A stretch of 64,000 nt of DNA, taken from contig NZ_WSQA01000001.1 of the NCBI RefSeq assembly GCF_009768885.1, positions 124,001 to 188,000 on the forward strand, given 5' to 3'. Below are positions 38,918 through 47,980 of the stretch, piece by piece. Source of the DNA: Sphingobacterium humi (GTDB taxonomy: Bacteria; Bacteroidota; Bacteroidia; Sphingobacteriales; Sphingobacteriaceae). Every line of letters begins with the position of its first letter. Positions within the stretch are counted from its first letter, which is position 1. Under the pieces are notes generated by a model. That model made no database searches. It worked only from the letters and a program-made list of their open reading frames with translations, and was not told the DNA's origin. Made by a program: the position numbers and the translations under genes.

Positions 38918-39775
38918 CTAAAAACTTTCCTTTGTTATTTTTTTTGAATAGGGCAAGTACATCGGTAATGCTGCTGAGCCATACCAAGGATAGATACTAA
39001 AACTAAGGAGTTCATTCTTAATAGCGGGATCTGTTAGTAGCAATTCCCGGAGTTCGGCTTCTGTTTTTACGTTTTGGAAGATGAAAAGGCCGCGGTATTG
39101 GTCATTGTTTTTGCCGAAGGGTCCGGCGACGATGAGTTTATCTTCTGCAACCAGGCGATTGATATTGGCCATGTGTCCTTGGAAGCTTTCTTTAATTAAG
39201 GTTTGGTCGGTAGTAGTGTTCACGCCTGTTTTTAAAACCACAAAGAAGAAAGACTTCATGCCGTAAGCATCTGCGCCAAGCTTTTGGGCAAGGGCTTCGT
39301 CATAGGCCGTATTGGTTGTTGCATCGGGGTTTAGCGCGGTTTTTACCCGCTGCATGTTAAAAGTAATTTTCTTTTCTCCGGCTACTAGGGTGACCAGCAT
39401 GCTATCAGGTGCTAGTTTTTGGTAGCGAATTATTTTGGGGAAATCGTGTTTCGGGTTTTCAAATTGGTAGAAATCCGGGCCTTTGCTGCCTTTGAATTGT
39501 ATGGCTTTGCCTTGGTTCTGCTCCATGACCGTGGCATCTAGCCAAAAATTCTTTCCCTCTTCCTTTAGGTCGAGGTATTCGATGATTCTAAACGCTTTGG
39601 GATTGCTATTATCATAGGCGAAACCTTTTAACCGGTTTGGGGATAGTTCATCCCAGTGTTCAAAGAGCTGCTCGCCCTTTACTTGCCAGGTGCCCTTAAA
39701 GAATTGAACAGCGGTTTGTTGCGCATAGGTTTGCAGGGCTAGCAGCGTAGCTAGCAAGCTGAACAGTAATTTCAT
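38918..39775 (-). CDS. DUF6265-like + YCII-related two-domain secreted protein
   Basis: 285 residues with signal peptide (LFSLLATLLALQTYAQ). Residues about 20-150 resemble DUF6265-type lipocalin-like domains (FFKGTWQVKGEQLFEHWDEL; FENPKHDFPKIIRYQKL). Residues about 170-270 look like a YCII domain (MKSFFFVVLKTGVNTT; LVAEDKLIVAGPFGKNNDQY; RGLFIFQNVKTEAELRELL). The fusion places a normally cytoplasmic fold behind a signal peptide. Catalysis is unknown. Confidence 0.82.
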   Translation of the reverse strand: MKLLFSLLATLLALQTYAQQTAVQFFKGTWQVKGEQLFEHWDELSPNRLKGFAYDNSNPKAFRIIEYLDLKEEGKNFWLDATVMEQNQGKAIQFKGSKGPDFYQFENPKHDFPKIIRYQKLAPDSMLVTLVAGEKKITFNMQRVKTALNPDATTNTAYDEALAQKLGADAYGMKSFFFVVLKTGVNTTTDQTLIKESFQGHMANINRLVAEDKLIVAGPFGKNNDQYRGLFIFQNVKTEAELRELLLTDPAIKNELLSFSIYPWYGSAALPMYLPYSKKITKESF

Positions 39776-39812
39776 CGTTCGTTAATAAATATCTAGTACA
39801 AACATAAATAAA

Positions 39813-39841
39813 AGCCTGCATTCCTCGTTGTCGTACAGGCT
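39813..39841 (-). terminator. Terminator of fbp
   Basis: On the minus strand, AGCCTG and CAGGCT pair around a 17-nt loop region, followed by TTTATTTAT. It lies 24 bp after the fbp stop. Confidence 0.7.
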
Positions 39842-39864
39842 AATAAAGTTTGTACTAGAAAACA

Positions 39865-40890
39865 TTAAACTAGATTCGATTCCACATGAATGTGTTCATG
39901 GATATAACGTTCCACCATATCAACCATCATCTCACTACCAATAATTAGTGCGGTACGTTGGTGTAGATACGTAGGTTCGATATCCATAATCGGGATGACT
40001 CCCGTACTGGCCTTCCCTCCCGCTTGTTCAGCGATGAAGGCCAATGGATTACATTCATACATCAATCGTAACTTTCCATCCGGATACTGCACGGTTTCCG
40101 GATACAGAAAGACACCCCCTTGGATCATGTTTCTATGGAAGTCGGCCACTAAAGAGCCAATATAGCGCGATGAATACGGTCGTTTGGTTTCTGCATCAAT
40201 TTCCTTACAGTATTGCAGATATTGCTTGATGGCTGTTGGAAATTGGTTGTAGTTACTTTCGTTGACCGAGTATACCCGACCATTTTTTGGGATGGTCAAG
40301 GAAGGATGCGATAAGCAAAACTCACCGATGGAAGGGTCTAAGGTAAAGCCGTGCACGCCGCGCCCGGTGGTATAGACCAGCATGGTGGAAGAGCCATAGA
40401 TGACATAGCCCGCGGCCACCTGCTCTCTACCTGTTTGATTAAAATCTTCCGCTTGCAGCGGTCCTTCGGCAGACTTCCGCTTGTAAATGGAGAAAATCGT
40501 TCCTACCGACACATTAGAGTCGATATTGGAGGAGCCGTCCAAAGGGTCAAAATAGACCATATACTTTCCGATATGGTATCTTTTGGTTTTGGTGAGTTCG
40601 ATGCCATCTTCATGTTCTTCAGATGCCAGGTAGCAGCATTCGCCACCCCGTTTTAAGACATCCATAAAATGATGATCAGCAAAGACGTCCAGCTTTTGTT
40701 GTTCCTCTCCCTGTACATTGCAATTGCCCTGCTTGCCCAGGATGTCGGCTAACCCAGCCTTATTCACTTCGCGATGAACAATTTTTGCGGCCAATGATAT
40801 GGCCTGCAGTAGGCGTGTAAATTCACCTTTTGCCGTGGGGAACAATGCCTGTTGTTCCATCACAAATTGTTCGAGAGTTTGTATACTCAT
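39865..40890 (-). CDS. fbp: Class I fructose-1,6-bisphosphatase
   Basis: 341 residues. Metal site in YFDPLDGSSNIDSNVSVGTI and the EEHED acidic pair in CYLASEEHEDG; substrate region GGVFLYPETVQYPDGKLRLM and NPLAFIAEQAGGKAS. Converts fructose-1,6-bisphosphate to fructose-6-phosphate. 33 bp after pckA on the same strand: a two-gene gluconeogenesis operon. Confidence 0.97.
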   Translation of the reverse strand: MSIQTLEQFVMEQQALFPTAKGEFTRLLQAISLAAKIVHREVNKAGLADILGKQGNCNVQGEEQQKLDVFADHHFMDVLKRGGECCYLASEEHEDGIELTKTKRYHIGKYMVYFDPLDGSSNIDSNVSVGTIFSIYKRKSAEGPLQAEDFNQTGREQVAAGYVIYGSSTMLVYTTGRGVHGFTLDPSIGEFCLSHPSLTIPKNGRVYSVNESNYNQFPTAIKQYLQYCKEIDAETKRPYSSRYIGSLVADFHRNMIQGGVFLYPETVQYPDGKLRLMYECNPLAFIAEQAGGKASTGVIPIMDIEPTYLHQRTALIIGSEMMVDMVERYIHEHIHVESNLV

Positions 40891-40923
40891 TATTCTATCC
40901 TTATTGGTTTATGTTGTGATTAA

Positions 40924-42486
40924 TTATGCTTCTTCAAGTTTAACATATTGCACATAATTAGCTTCAAACATGCCTTTGAGCTTTTCGGCCATTTCGATGT
41001 AGCCGTCCTGGTTTGCCCACATTTTCTTCGGGTTTAACAGTTCCGAAGGAATGTCAGGACACTCGCGGGGGATTTGAAGGTTAAAGATGTTGTGCATTTC
41101 ATATCCGGCCTCGCCCAGGTTATTCTCCATAGCGGCACGGATTAATCCACGTGTATATTTTAAAGGAATACGACGGCCAACTCCATACGGGCCTGCTACC
41201 CAACCGGTATTGACTAACCAAACCTGAATATCAGGGTGGTTTTCCAAGCGTTGTTTTAACATTTCGGCATAGCGCATGGGATGTAGCGGCAAAAAGGCAG
41301 CTCCAAAGCAAGCCGAGAAAGTTGCTGTAGGGGTTTTTACGCCCATTTCGGTACCTGCCACCTTCGCGGTATAGCCATTGATAAAGTAGAACATGGCTTG
41401 TTCAGGTGTTAATTTAGAAATGGGAGGCAATACGCCAAAAGCATCGGCACTTAAGAAGAAAATATGCTTTGGTGCTTTGGCACAGCCTTTATCGCTTACC
41501 TTATCGATAAAATGCAGCGGATAGGAAACCCGTAGGTTTTCGGTGATGCTGCTATCGTTATAATCTATTTCGCGGGTGCCGGGAATAAAGTTTGCATTCT
41601 CGATTAAGGCGCCAAACTTAACGGCATTGTAAATTTGCGGTTCTTGTTGGGCATTTAGGCCAATGCCTTTGGCATAACAGCCACCTTCGAAATTAAAGAT
41701 TTCGTTATCGGCCCAGCCGTGTTCATCGTCTCCGATTAACAGTCGGCCTTCATCGGAAGACAGGGTTGTTTTTCCCGTGCCGGAAAGTCCGAAGAATAAA
41801 GCTGTATCGTTGTTTTCCCCCACATTGGCAGAACAGTGCATGGTAAGCACATTATGTTTTAAGGGCAATACATAGTTTAGCGCAGAGAATACACCTTTTT
41901 TAATCTCACCGGTGTAAGCGGTTCCAATAATAAGGATAAGCTGCCGGCTTAAATCGATGGCGACACAATGTGCCGTTGGAAGACCTAATTGCTCATAGTC
42001 GGGCAAGCTAAGGTCGGAGGCGACCAATACCGTCCAATCGATAGGTTTCTCTTGCTTGGGATCACGCTCGATAAACATATTATCGACGAAGTGGCTTTGT
42101 ACGGGTTTTTCACAAACCACCAACACCTCCTGCGCATAGGCTTTGTGGTTACAAGCCTGTACGGTTCGTAGGTACAAAGGGATGCGCGATAAGTACTGGC
42201 TTACGCGTTGCTGCAAATCATCGAACAGGCTGCTAGTCATGGCTTTATTTACTTTCCCCCAATTGACTTGGTCGATTGTAAATTGGTCCTGAACGATAAA
42301 ACGGGACTCTGGTGAGCGCCCCGTAAATTTCCCAGTGGTAAAACTTAGTGCACCACTATTCGTAAGATTTCCTTGATTTTGTTTGACAGCGTGTTCGATC
42401 AATTCCGGTACCGGAAGCTGCACATAGATTGGCTCAACAGGGCGGATGCCAAGAGCCTCTAATTGAATACTGATTACGTTTGTCAT
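40924..42486 (-). CDS. pckA: Phosphoenolpyruvate carboxykinase (ATP)
   Basis: 520 residues. Kinase-1a P-loop FGLSGTGKTTLSSDEGRLL and kinase-2 LIGDDEHGWADNEIFNFEGG are intact, plus TGRSPESRFIVQD near the N-terminus and TGWVAGPYGVGRRIPLKYTR. Converts oxaloacetate to PEP with ATP, the entry step of gluconeogenesis. Shares an operon with fbp; acetoacetate and fumarate made by the aromatic pathway would call for it on amino-acid diets. Confidence 0.98.
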   Translation of the reverse strand: MTNVISIQLEALGIRPVEPIYVQLPVPELIEHAVKQNQGNLTNSGALSFTTGKFTGRSPESRFIVQDQFTIDQVNWGKVNKAMTSSLFDDLQQRVSQYLSRIPLYLRTVQACNHKAYAQEVLVVCEKPVQSHFVDNMFIERDPKQEKPIDWTVLVASDLSLPDYEQLGLPTAHCVAIDLSRQLILIIGTAYTGEIKKGVFSALNYVLPLKHNVLTMHCSANVGENNDTALFFGLSGTGKTTLSSDEGRLLIGDDEHGWADNEIFNFEGGCYAKGIGLNAQQEPQIYNAVKFGALIENANFIPGTREIDYNDSSITENLRVSYPLHFIDKVSDKGCAKAPKHIFFLSADAFGVLPPISKLTPEQAMFYFINGYTAKVAGTEMGVKTPTATFSACFGAAFLPLHPMRYAEMLKQRLENHPDIQVWLVNTGWVAGPYGVGRRIPLKYTRGLIRAAMENNLGEAGYEMHNIFNLQIPRECPDIPSELLNPKKMWANQDGYIEMAEKLKGMFEANYVQYVKLEEA

Positions 42487-42876
42487 ATATAGGCTTTATT
42501 TGTCGACAAAGCTAGATATATTTTTAGCATAAAAAAATGGAAATTTAGCATATTGTATGAAATACACATTTTTAACAAACTGATTATCAATGCTATAAAA
42601 ATTAAAAAAATGTTTAAAATAATTTAGCTAAACGCATGAAATAGGTTTAGCAGGGTATAAAAGATTCAGTAAGTCAAAATAGGTTGCTAAAAAGGGATAA
42701 TATCCGTGTAGCAAATCGTTGACAAAGGGAGATATATGTCATAACATCTACTATTTTGAAAGCAATTATCATAAAATCGTCAAAAGCGGGAAAGTGCTCT
42801 TTTTTATCTAAATAATAAAGCTGTTATTTGTATTACTTTTTGAACAAAATAATTTAATAGTCAAAAAGTAAATTAT
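42487..42876. other. AT-rich divergent promoter region pckA / DUF5686
   Basis: 390 bp between divergent genes. It holds the candidate pckA -7 element and long A/T runs; no RNA gene or terminator is evident. Confidence 0.6.
42507..42514 (-). promoter_or_regulatory. Candidate -7 element of pckA
   Basis: On the minus strand reads TAGCTTTG, matching TAnnTTTG, 20 nt before the pckA start. A clear TTTG -33 element at the right distance was not seen, so support is moderate. Confidence 0.4.
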
Positions 42877-45456
42877 ATGAAAACACGTATACCAAGCATC
42901 AGCTTTGTATTCCTCTTTATCTTTAGTTTGCTCAGTATCGTTCCTGCTTGGGCCCAGGAATTGATGGCCGTTAAGGGTAAAGTTTTGAATGCAGAAACCT
43001 ATGAACCCATCCCCTATGCATCGATTACGATTATAGGAACGAGTAAAGAATCGGGCACATCTTCGAATGAATCGGGTGCCTTCAGTTTATCTATTCCAGT
43101 AAATAAGAACAAACTTCGCATCAGCTCGGTGGGCTTTGAAAGCGAAGAATATACTGTTACGCAAGACCAGGCGGGTAACCTCAAGGTGTTCTTGTTTCCG
43201 GCCAACCAAATTGAAACGGTAGTTATCAAGCGCCCGAAGCGTGGGAAATATTCGAACAAGAATAATCCTGCTGTCGAACTGATCCGTCAGGTGGTGAAAC
43301 ATCGGGATGAAAACAGGTTGCAGGGGCAGCCTTATGCTGAATTTAATCAATATGAGAAAATTAGCCTGGGCTTGAGCAACCTGGATGAGAAGTTTAAAAA
43401 CAAGAAAATATTTAAGAAATATCAGTTCCTATTTCAGGAGGATGATAGTACGCAAAGCCATAGCAATTTCGTGCTGCCGGCCTATATGGAGGAAAAATTC
43501 TCTAAAGTGTATTATCGTAAGGATCCCAATGCGAAGAAACAATATGTATTGGCCGAGCGCAAAGCGGAGTTTGATCCTAAGTTTGTGGATAACGACGGGC
43601 TGAGCAAATACTTTAATAAGCTGTATGATGAAGTAGAAATCTACGATAACAACATCAGCATCCTGACCAATCAGTTCTTAAGTCCGATTGCCAATACGGC
43701 ACCTACCTTCTATCGGTTTTATATTACCGATACGATAAAAAATGTGCAACCGCAATTGGTGGAGCTGAGCTTCTTTCCGCGTAATAAAAACGATATGTTG
43801 TTTACCGGAAAGCTCTATGTGACCCTTGATGGCAATTACGCCGTTCAACGTGCCGCCATGACCGTTAGCAAAGACATTAACCTGAACTTTGTGCGCGATT
43901 TGGATATTGAATTGGACTTTAACAAAGACCATAATAACAAATTTTACCTTAGCAAATCGAGCTTAGGAATTGATTTTGCGATTACCGGCAAAGGAAAAGG
44001 CATTAAAGGGAAACGCGTAGTCTTAATTAACGATTACCAGCAAGGCCTTGCGCGTCCGGATAGTACGTACGCTGTGCCGGATGTGTATGTAGCGCAGCAA
44101 GCGCCTGCAGAAGATGCAAAACCGGAAAGCTATTGGGCCACTTTGAGACCGGAACCGTTGAGCCAATCGGAAAGCCTGATTTATGCGAATATAGACAGCT
44201 TACAACGCATGCCTTCTTTCCGTACCATTATGGATATAGGCGCCTTGGTATTATCAGGCTATAAACAGGCTGGGCCGGTAGAGATTGGTCCGGTAAATAC
44301 ATTCTATTCCTACAATCCGGTAGAGGGTTTCCGCCTGCGGGTTGGGGGCAGAACCACCGAGCAATTGAGCAAACGCTTTTATATGGAAGGCTATGGCGCC
44401 TATGGTTTTGAGGACAAGAAGTGGAAATACTTTATGAGCGGTACGTATTCTTTAAATAATAAGTCGATCTATAAGTTTCCACAGCATTATGTACGCGTAT
44501 CGGCTTCTTATGACACAAAAATTCCAGGACAAAACCTGGAGTTTATTCAGGAGGATAACGTACTCCTATCGTTTAAACGTGGGGAAAACCGGAGCTACCT
44601 TTACAATGAAGAGTATAGAGTAGATTATAAAGTGGAATTCAGCAATAACTTCTCGGTAAATGCCGGCTTAGGACGTTGGAAACAAACGCCAGCCGGGGTA
44701 TTATCCTACCGACTGCCGCAAGAGGACGGAACCTTTAAGTTCTTACCGCATCTGCAATCGACCGAATTCAACGTGGGCTTAAGGTATGCACCGCATGAAG
44801 AGTATTACCAAGGAAAATTATACCGTACGCCTATATTCAACAAGTACCCGATATTCAATTTTAATTACACCGCAGGTGTTAAAGGCTTGTTTGGAGGTGA
44901 ATATGACTACCATAAATTTACTGCAGGCGTATTTAAACGGTTCTACCTATCGCAGTTCGGTTATGCCGATGCTACCGTAGAAGGCAGCTACATTGCCGGG
45001 AATAATATCCCCTTTCCCTTGCTAAGTATTCACCGTGCAAATCAGACGTATGCCTATCAATTGCAATCGTACAACTTGATGAACTTTATGGAATTTGTTT
45101 CCGATCATCATGCCAGCATCAACTTGCAGTACTATATGAATGGTTTTATTTTCAATAAAGTTCCTTTGCTGAATAAATTAAAACTTCGGGAAGTATTCAG
45201 CTTTAAAGGGGTTTATGGAGGCTTACGCGACAGCAATAACCCTTCGTTAAACAGTGAAATTTTTGCTTGGCAAACGAATATGCAAGGCGAGCAATCGAGC
45301 TTTACCTTCGGCGATAAGCCGTATATGGAAGCTTCGGCGGGGATTGCAAACATCTTCAAGATTTTGCGGGTGGACCTGGTGAAACGCTTGAATTACCTGG
45401 ACAATCCGGATGCGCCGGAATGGGGTATTCGCGCCCGTATTAAAGTTGATTTCTAA
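42877..45456 (+). CDS. DUF5686 outer-membrane protein with carboxypeptidase-regulatory-like domain
   Basis: 859 residues. Signal peptide (SFVFLFIFSLLSIVPAWA), then a CarboxypepD_reg-like domain (AVKGKVLNAETYEPIPYASI; LRISSVGFESEEYTV), then a long region ending in beta strands with WGIRARIKVDF at the C-terminus, as expected for an outer-membrane barrel. DUF5686 proteins are common in Bacteroidota, function unknown. Single gene with its own terminator. Confidence 0.9.
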   Translation: MKTRIPSISFVFLFIFSLLSIVPAWAQELMAVKGKVLNAETYEPIPYASITIIGTSKESGTSSNESGAFSLSIPVNKNKLRISSVGFESEEYTVTQDQAGNLKVFLFPANQIETVVIKRPKRGKYSNKNNPAVELIRQVVKHRDENRLQGQPYAEFNQYEKISLGLSNLDEKFKNKKIFKKYQFLFQEDDSTQSHSNFVLPAYMEEKFSKVYYRKDPNAKKQYVLAERKAEFDPKFVDNDGLSKYFNKLYDEVEIYDNNISILTNQFLSPIANTAPTFYRFYITDTIKNVQPQLVELSFFPRNKNDMLFTGKLYVTLDGNYAVQRAAMTVSKDINLNFVRDLDIELDFNKDHNNKFYLSKSSLGIDFAITGKGKGIKGKRVVLINDYQQGLARPDSTYAVPDVYVAQQAPAEDAKPESYWATLRPEPLSQSESLIYANIDSLQRMPSFRTIMDIGALVLSGYKQAGPVEIGPVNTFYSYNPVEGFRLRVGGRTTEQLSKRFYMEGYGAYGFEDKKWKYFMSGTYSLNNKSIYKFPQHYVRVSASYDTKIPGQNLEFIQEDNVLLSFKRGENRSYLYNEEYRVDYKVEFSNNFSVNAGLGRWKQTPAGVLSYRLPQEDGTFKFLPHLQSTEFNVGLRYAPHEEYYQGKLYRTPIFNKYPIFNFNYTAGVKGLFGGEYDYHKFTAGVFKRFYLSQFGYADATVEGSYIAGNNIPFPLLSIHRANQTYAYQLQSYNLMNFMEFVSDHHASINLQYYMNGFIFNKVPLLNKLKLREVFSFKGVYGGLRDSNNPSLNSEIFAWQTNMQGEQSSFTFGDKPYMEASAGIANIFKILRVDLVKRLNYLDNPDAPEWGIRARIKVDF

Positions 45457-45485
45457 CAACAACAATTAAATCCCATAGAACAGTG

Positions 45486-45521
45486 ATGCGGAATTTCTGA
45501 AAAGGATTCCGCATTTTTTTT
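45486..45521 (+). terminator. Terminator after DUF5686 gene
   Basis: Perfect 9-bp stem ATGCGGAAT/ATTCCGCAT with an 11-nt loop, followed by a run of eight T. It insulates the his promoter downstream. Confidence 0.88.
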
Positions 45522-45577
45522 ACTTGATTAAAAGATTGACAAGGAAAGATATAGTTACTTAAAAAAAAGATAAAAAA

Positions 45578-45609
45578 TTTGGATAGGTGTTTCCGATACC
45601 TTACTTTTG
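45578..45609 (+). promoter_or_regulatory. Promoter of the his leader and hisGD
   Basis: TTTG at 45578-45581, 20 nt, then TACTTTTG at 45602-45609, matching Bacteroidota -33/-7. The leader ATG is 13 nt further on. Confidence 0.7.
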
Positions 45610-45622
45610 TTTCGTTAATAAT

Positions 45623-45685
45623 ATGAAGATCAACCGCACATACCACCACTGCTTTCATCATCGCCATTGCGGCGATAGATATTAG
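45623..45685 (+). CDS. hisL: Histidine-rich leader peptide of the his operon
   Basis: A 20-residue ORF: MKINRTYHHCFHHRHCGDRY, five His in nine residues (HHCFHHRH), ending TAG at 45685. It starts 13 nt after the -7 element and lies 76 nt before hisG. Its last codons overlap a perfect 6-bp hairpin ATCGCC/GGCGAT (45660-45676). Run of His codons before a His biosynthesis gene is the classic attenuation leader arrangement. No canonical T-tailed terminator is visible before hisG, so the mechanism may differ from the enteric one. Confidence 0.78.
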   Translation: MKINRTYHHCFHHRHCGDRY

Positions 45686-45761
45686 TATTGGCTCTACGTG
45701 AGGCAACATTCCCCCCGGATCGTATTTTATTATTAATTCATTACTTACAAAAACCGACATT

Positions 45762-46613
45762 TTGAAAAATCTAAAAATTGCTATCCAGAAATCGGGTAGA
45801 TTAAACGAGAAATCTGTTCTGTTGTTAAAGAACTGTGGTCTGGATTTCGAAAACTATAAAAGCTCCCTTATAACTACCGTTGCCAACTTCAGCTTAGAGA
45901 TTTTATTTCTGCGCGATGATGATATTCCCGGTTATGTGGAACAGGGCATTGCCGACCTGGGTATTGTAGGCGAAAACGTGATTGAAGAGACCCGATCGCA
46001 AGTGCAATATCTACAGCGTTTGGGATTCGGCCGTTGCACCTTAAAAATTGCCCTCCCGAAAGACTCCCCAGTTGACCGCCTTGAAGACCTGAACGGCAAA
46101 TCTATCGCCACCTCCTACCCTAACATCCTGCAGAACTTTTTAAATGAATATAAAATCAAGGCTGATATCCAAGAGATCTCCGGATCGGTGGAAATAGCAC
46201 CAGGCTTAGGCTTGAGCGATGCCATTTGTGATATTGTATCTACCGGTGGTACCTTGAAAAGCAATGGCTTAAAGCCATTTGTGGATGTGGCTAGCTCGGA
46301 GGCCATCTTGATTGCCAGAGAGGGCATTGAGGAGAATCCGATTATCTGTGAATTATTGCAACGTATTCAATCGGTTTTACGCGCAAAGGAAACCAAGTAT
46401 GTGGTGCTGAACGTGGAGAAGAAAAACCTGGATCAGATTACGGAATTATTGCACGGTGTAAAAAGCCCGACTGTGGTGCCTTTGGCCGAAGAAGGTTGGG
46501 TGGCCGTACATACGGTAATTTCAGAAGATGATTTCTGGGAGAAAATCAATAAATTGAAATCGGCCGGCGCCCAAGGGATTGTGGTGATGCCGATTGAAAA
46601 AATTATTATGTAA
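45762..46613 (+). CDS. hisG: ATP phosphoribosyltransferase, long form
   Basis: 283 residues: catalytic part (IAIQKSGRLNEKSVLLLKNC; GIADLGIVGENVIEE; STGGTLKSNGLK) plus a C-terminal regulatory domain (GVKSPTVVPLAEEGWVAVHT) as in the long, feedback-inhibited HisG_L form. First committed step of histidine synthesis. The start is TTG at 45762; no in-frame ATG is close upstream, so translation is likely weak or coupled to the leader. hisD follows after 2 nt. Confidence 0.97.
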   Translation: MKNLKIAIQKSGRLNEKSVLLLKNCGLDFENYKSSLITTVANFSLEILFLRDDDIPGYVEQGIADLGIVGENVIEETRSQVQYLQRLGFGRCTLKIALPKDSPVDRLEDLNGKSIATSYPNILQNFLNEYKIKADIQEISGSVEIAPGLGLSDAICDIVSTGGTLKSNGLKPFVDVASSEAILIAREGIEENPIICELLQRIQSVLRAKETKYVVLNVEKKNLDQITELLHGVKSPTVVPLAEEGWVAVHTVISEDDFWEKINKLKSAGAQGIVVMPIEKIIM

Positions 46614-46615
46614 TT

Positions 46616-47902
46616 ATGCTGAAAACCTATGCTTATCAAGACTTGGACGCGCAAGCGATTCAAGCCCTTGTAAACAGAAATACAGACCCTAACCATGCTA
46701 TTCAAGATTCTGTACTACAGATTATCGAGGAGGTGAAACAGCATGGCGATGTGGCGTTAAAGTCCTTTGCACAGAAGTTCGATAAGGTAGAGCTGGAGCA
46801 ATTGTATTTGGATGCTGCGGAGATTGAAGCCTTGGCAAATAGCATTTCCCGCGACCAGATGCGGGCCTTGGAAATTGCCTTTCAGAATATCTATAAGTTT
46901 CACCAAACGCAGGTTCGCCGCGAGCGGACCGTGGAAACCATGCCGGGCGTAAGCTGCTGGCGGGAACTGCGCCCTATTGAAAAAGTAGGCCTTTATATTC
47001 CGGGGGGCTCTGCGGTATTGCCGAGCACCTTGCTGATGTTGGGCATACCGGCGCGCATTGCGGGCTGTAGAGAAATTGTGGTATGCTCGCCACCACAGAA
47101 CAATGGAAAAATAAATGGTTTTGTGGCCTATTGCCTAAAGCTGTTGCGCATTGACAAGGTTTACTTGGTTGGTGGCGCGCAGGCGGTTGCGGCGATGGCC
47201 TTCGGCACGGAGAGTATTCCGAAGGTGAATAAGATCTTCGGTCCGGGCAATCAGTTTGTGACCAAGGCGAAGAGCCTGATTCAAGGTATGACGGATGTTA
47301 GCATCGATATGCCTGCTGGCCCTTCAGAGGTGTTGGTTATTGCGGATGAGAGCTGTACGCCGGCTTATGTGGCGGCAGACCTGTTGGCGCAAGCCGAGCA
47401 TGGCATCGATAGCCAAGCGGTATTGGTTTGTACTAGTGCGAGCATTGCCGCAGAGGTAAACAAGGAGTTGGAAAGCCAATTGGCGATATTGCCACGGAAA
47501 GAGCTGGCGGCGAAAGCCTTGAAAAATTCCTATACGGTGATTGCGAAGGATTTGCAAGAAGCCATGGATTTCTCGAATGCCTATGCGCCGGAACACTTAA
47601 TTATCGAATCGGATCAATGGAAAGCTATGGTAAATAAGGTGCAGCATGCCGGATCGGTATTCTTAGGCCACTTAACGCCGGAGAGTGCTGGCGACTATGC
47701 TTCGGGCACCAACCATACCCTGCCTACTTCGGGCTATGCGCGTTCGTACTCGGGGGTATCGGTAGATTCCTTCGTGAAGAAGATTACCTTTCAGCATATC
47801 ACCGAGCAAGGCTTAGAGCAGATTGGATCGACCGTGGAAATATTAGCGGAGTTGGAAGGCTTGCATGCCCATAAAAATGCCGTGACGATCCGTAAAAAAT
47901 AG
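46616..47902 (+). CDS. hisD: Histidinol dehydrogenase
   Basis: 428 residues. GPGNQFVTKAKSLIQGMTDV with SIDMPAGPSEVLVIADE is the family signature; zinc/active-site residues are in LAQAEHGIDSQ and the C-terminal GTNHTLPTSGYARSYSGVSV. Oxidises histidinol to histidine with NAD+. Coupled to hisG by a 2-nt gap; a strong terminator follows, so hisC, hisB and the rest are not in this operon. Confidence 0.98.
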   Translation: MLKTYAYQDLDAQAIQALVNRNTDPNHAIQDSVLQIIEEVKQHGDVALKSFAQKFDKVELEQLYLDAAEIEALANSISRDQMRALEIAFQNIYKFHQTQVRRERTVETMPGVSCWRELRPIEKVGLYIPGGSAVLPSTLLMLGIPARIAGCREIVVCSPPQNNGKINGFVAYCLKLLRIDKVYLVGGAQAVAAMAFGTESIPKVNKIFGPGNQFVTKAKSLIQGMTDVSIDMPAGPSEVLVIADESCTPAYVAADLLAQAEHGIDSQAVLVCTSASIAAEVNKELESQLAILPRKELAAKALKNSYTVIAKDLQEAMDFSNAYAPEHLIIESDQWKAMVNKVQHAGSVFLGHLTPESAGDYASGTNHTLPTSGYARSYSGVSVDSFVKKITFQHITEQGLEQIGSTVEILAELEGLHAHKNAVTIRKK

Positions 47903-47942
47903 ATAGCCTTTTCGATTATTCGGACTGGCTATGCATAGAAAT

Positions 47943-47976
47943 AAAAAAGGAAGGTATTAATTCACCTTCCTTTTTT
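47943..47976 (+). terminator. Strong bidirectional terminator after hisD
   Basis: 13-bp stem AAAAAAGGAAGGT/ACCTTCCTTTTTT with an 8-nt loop. The A and T tracts make it usable in both directions between convergent hisD and the histone-like gene. Confidence 0.93.
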
Positions 47977-47980
47977 ATGT

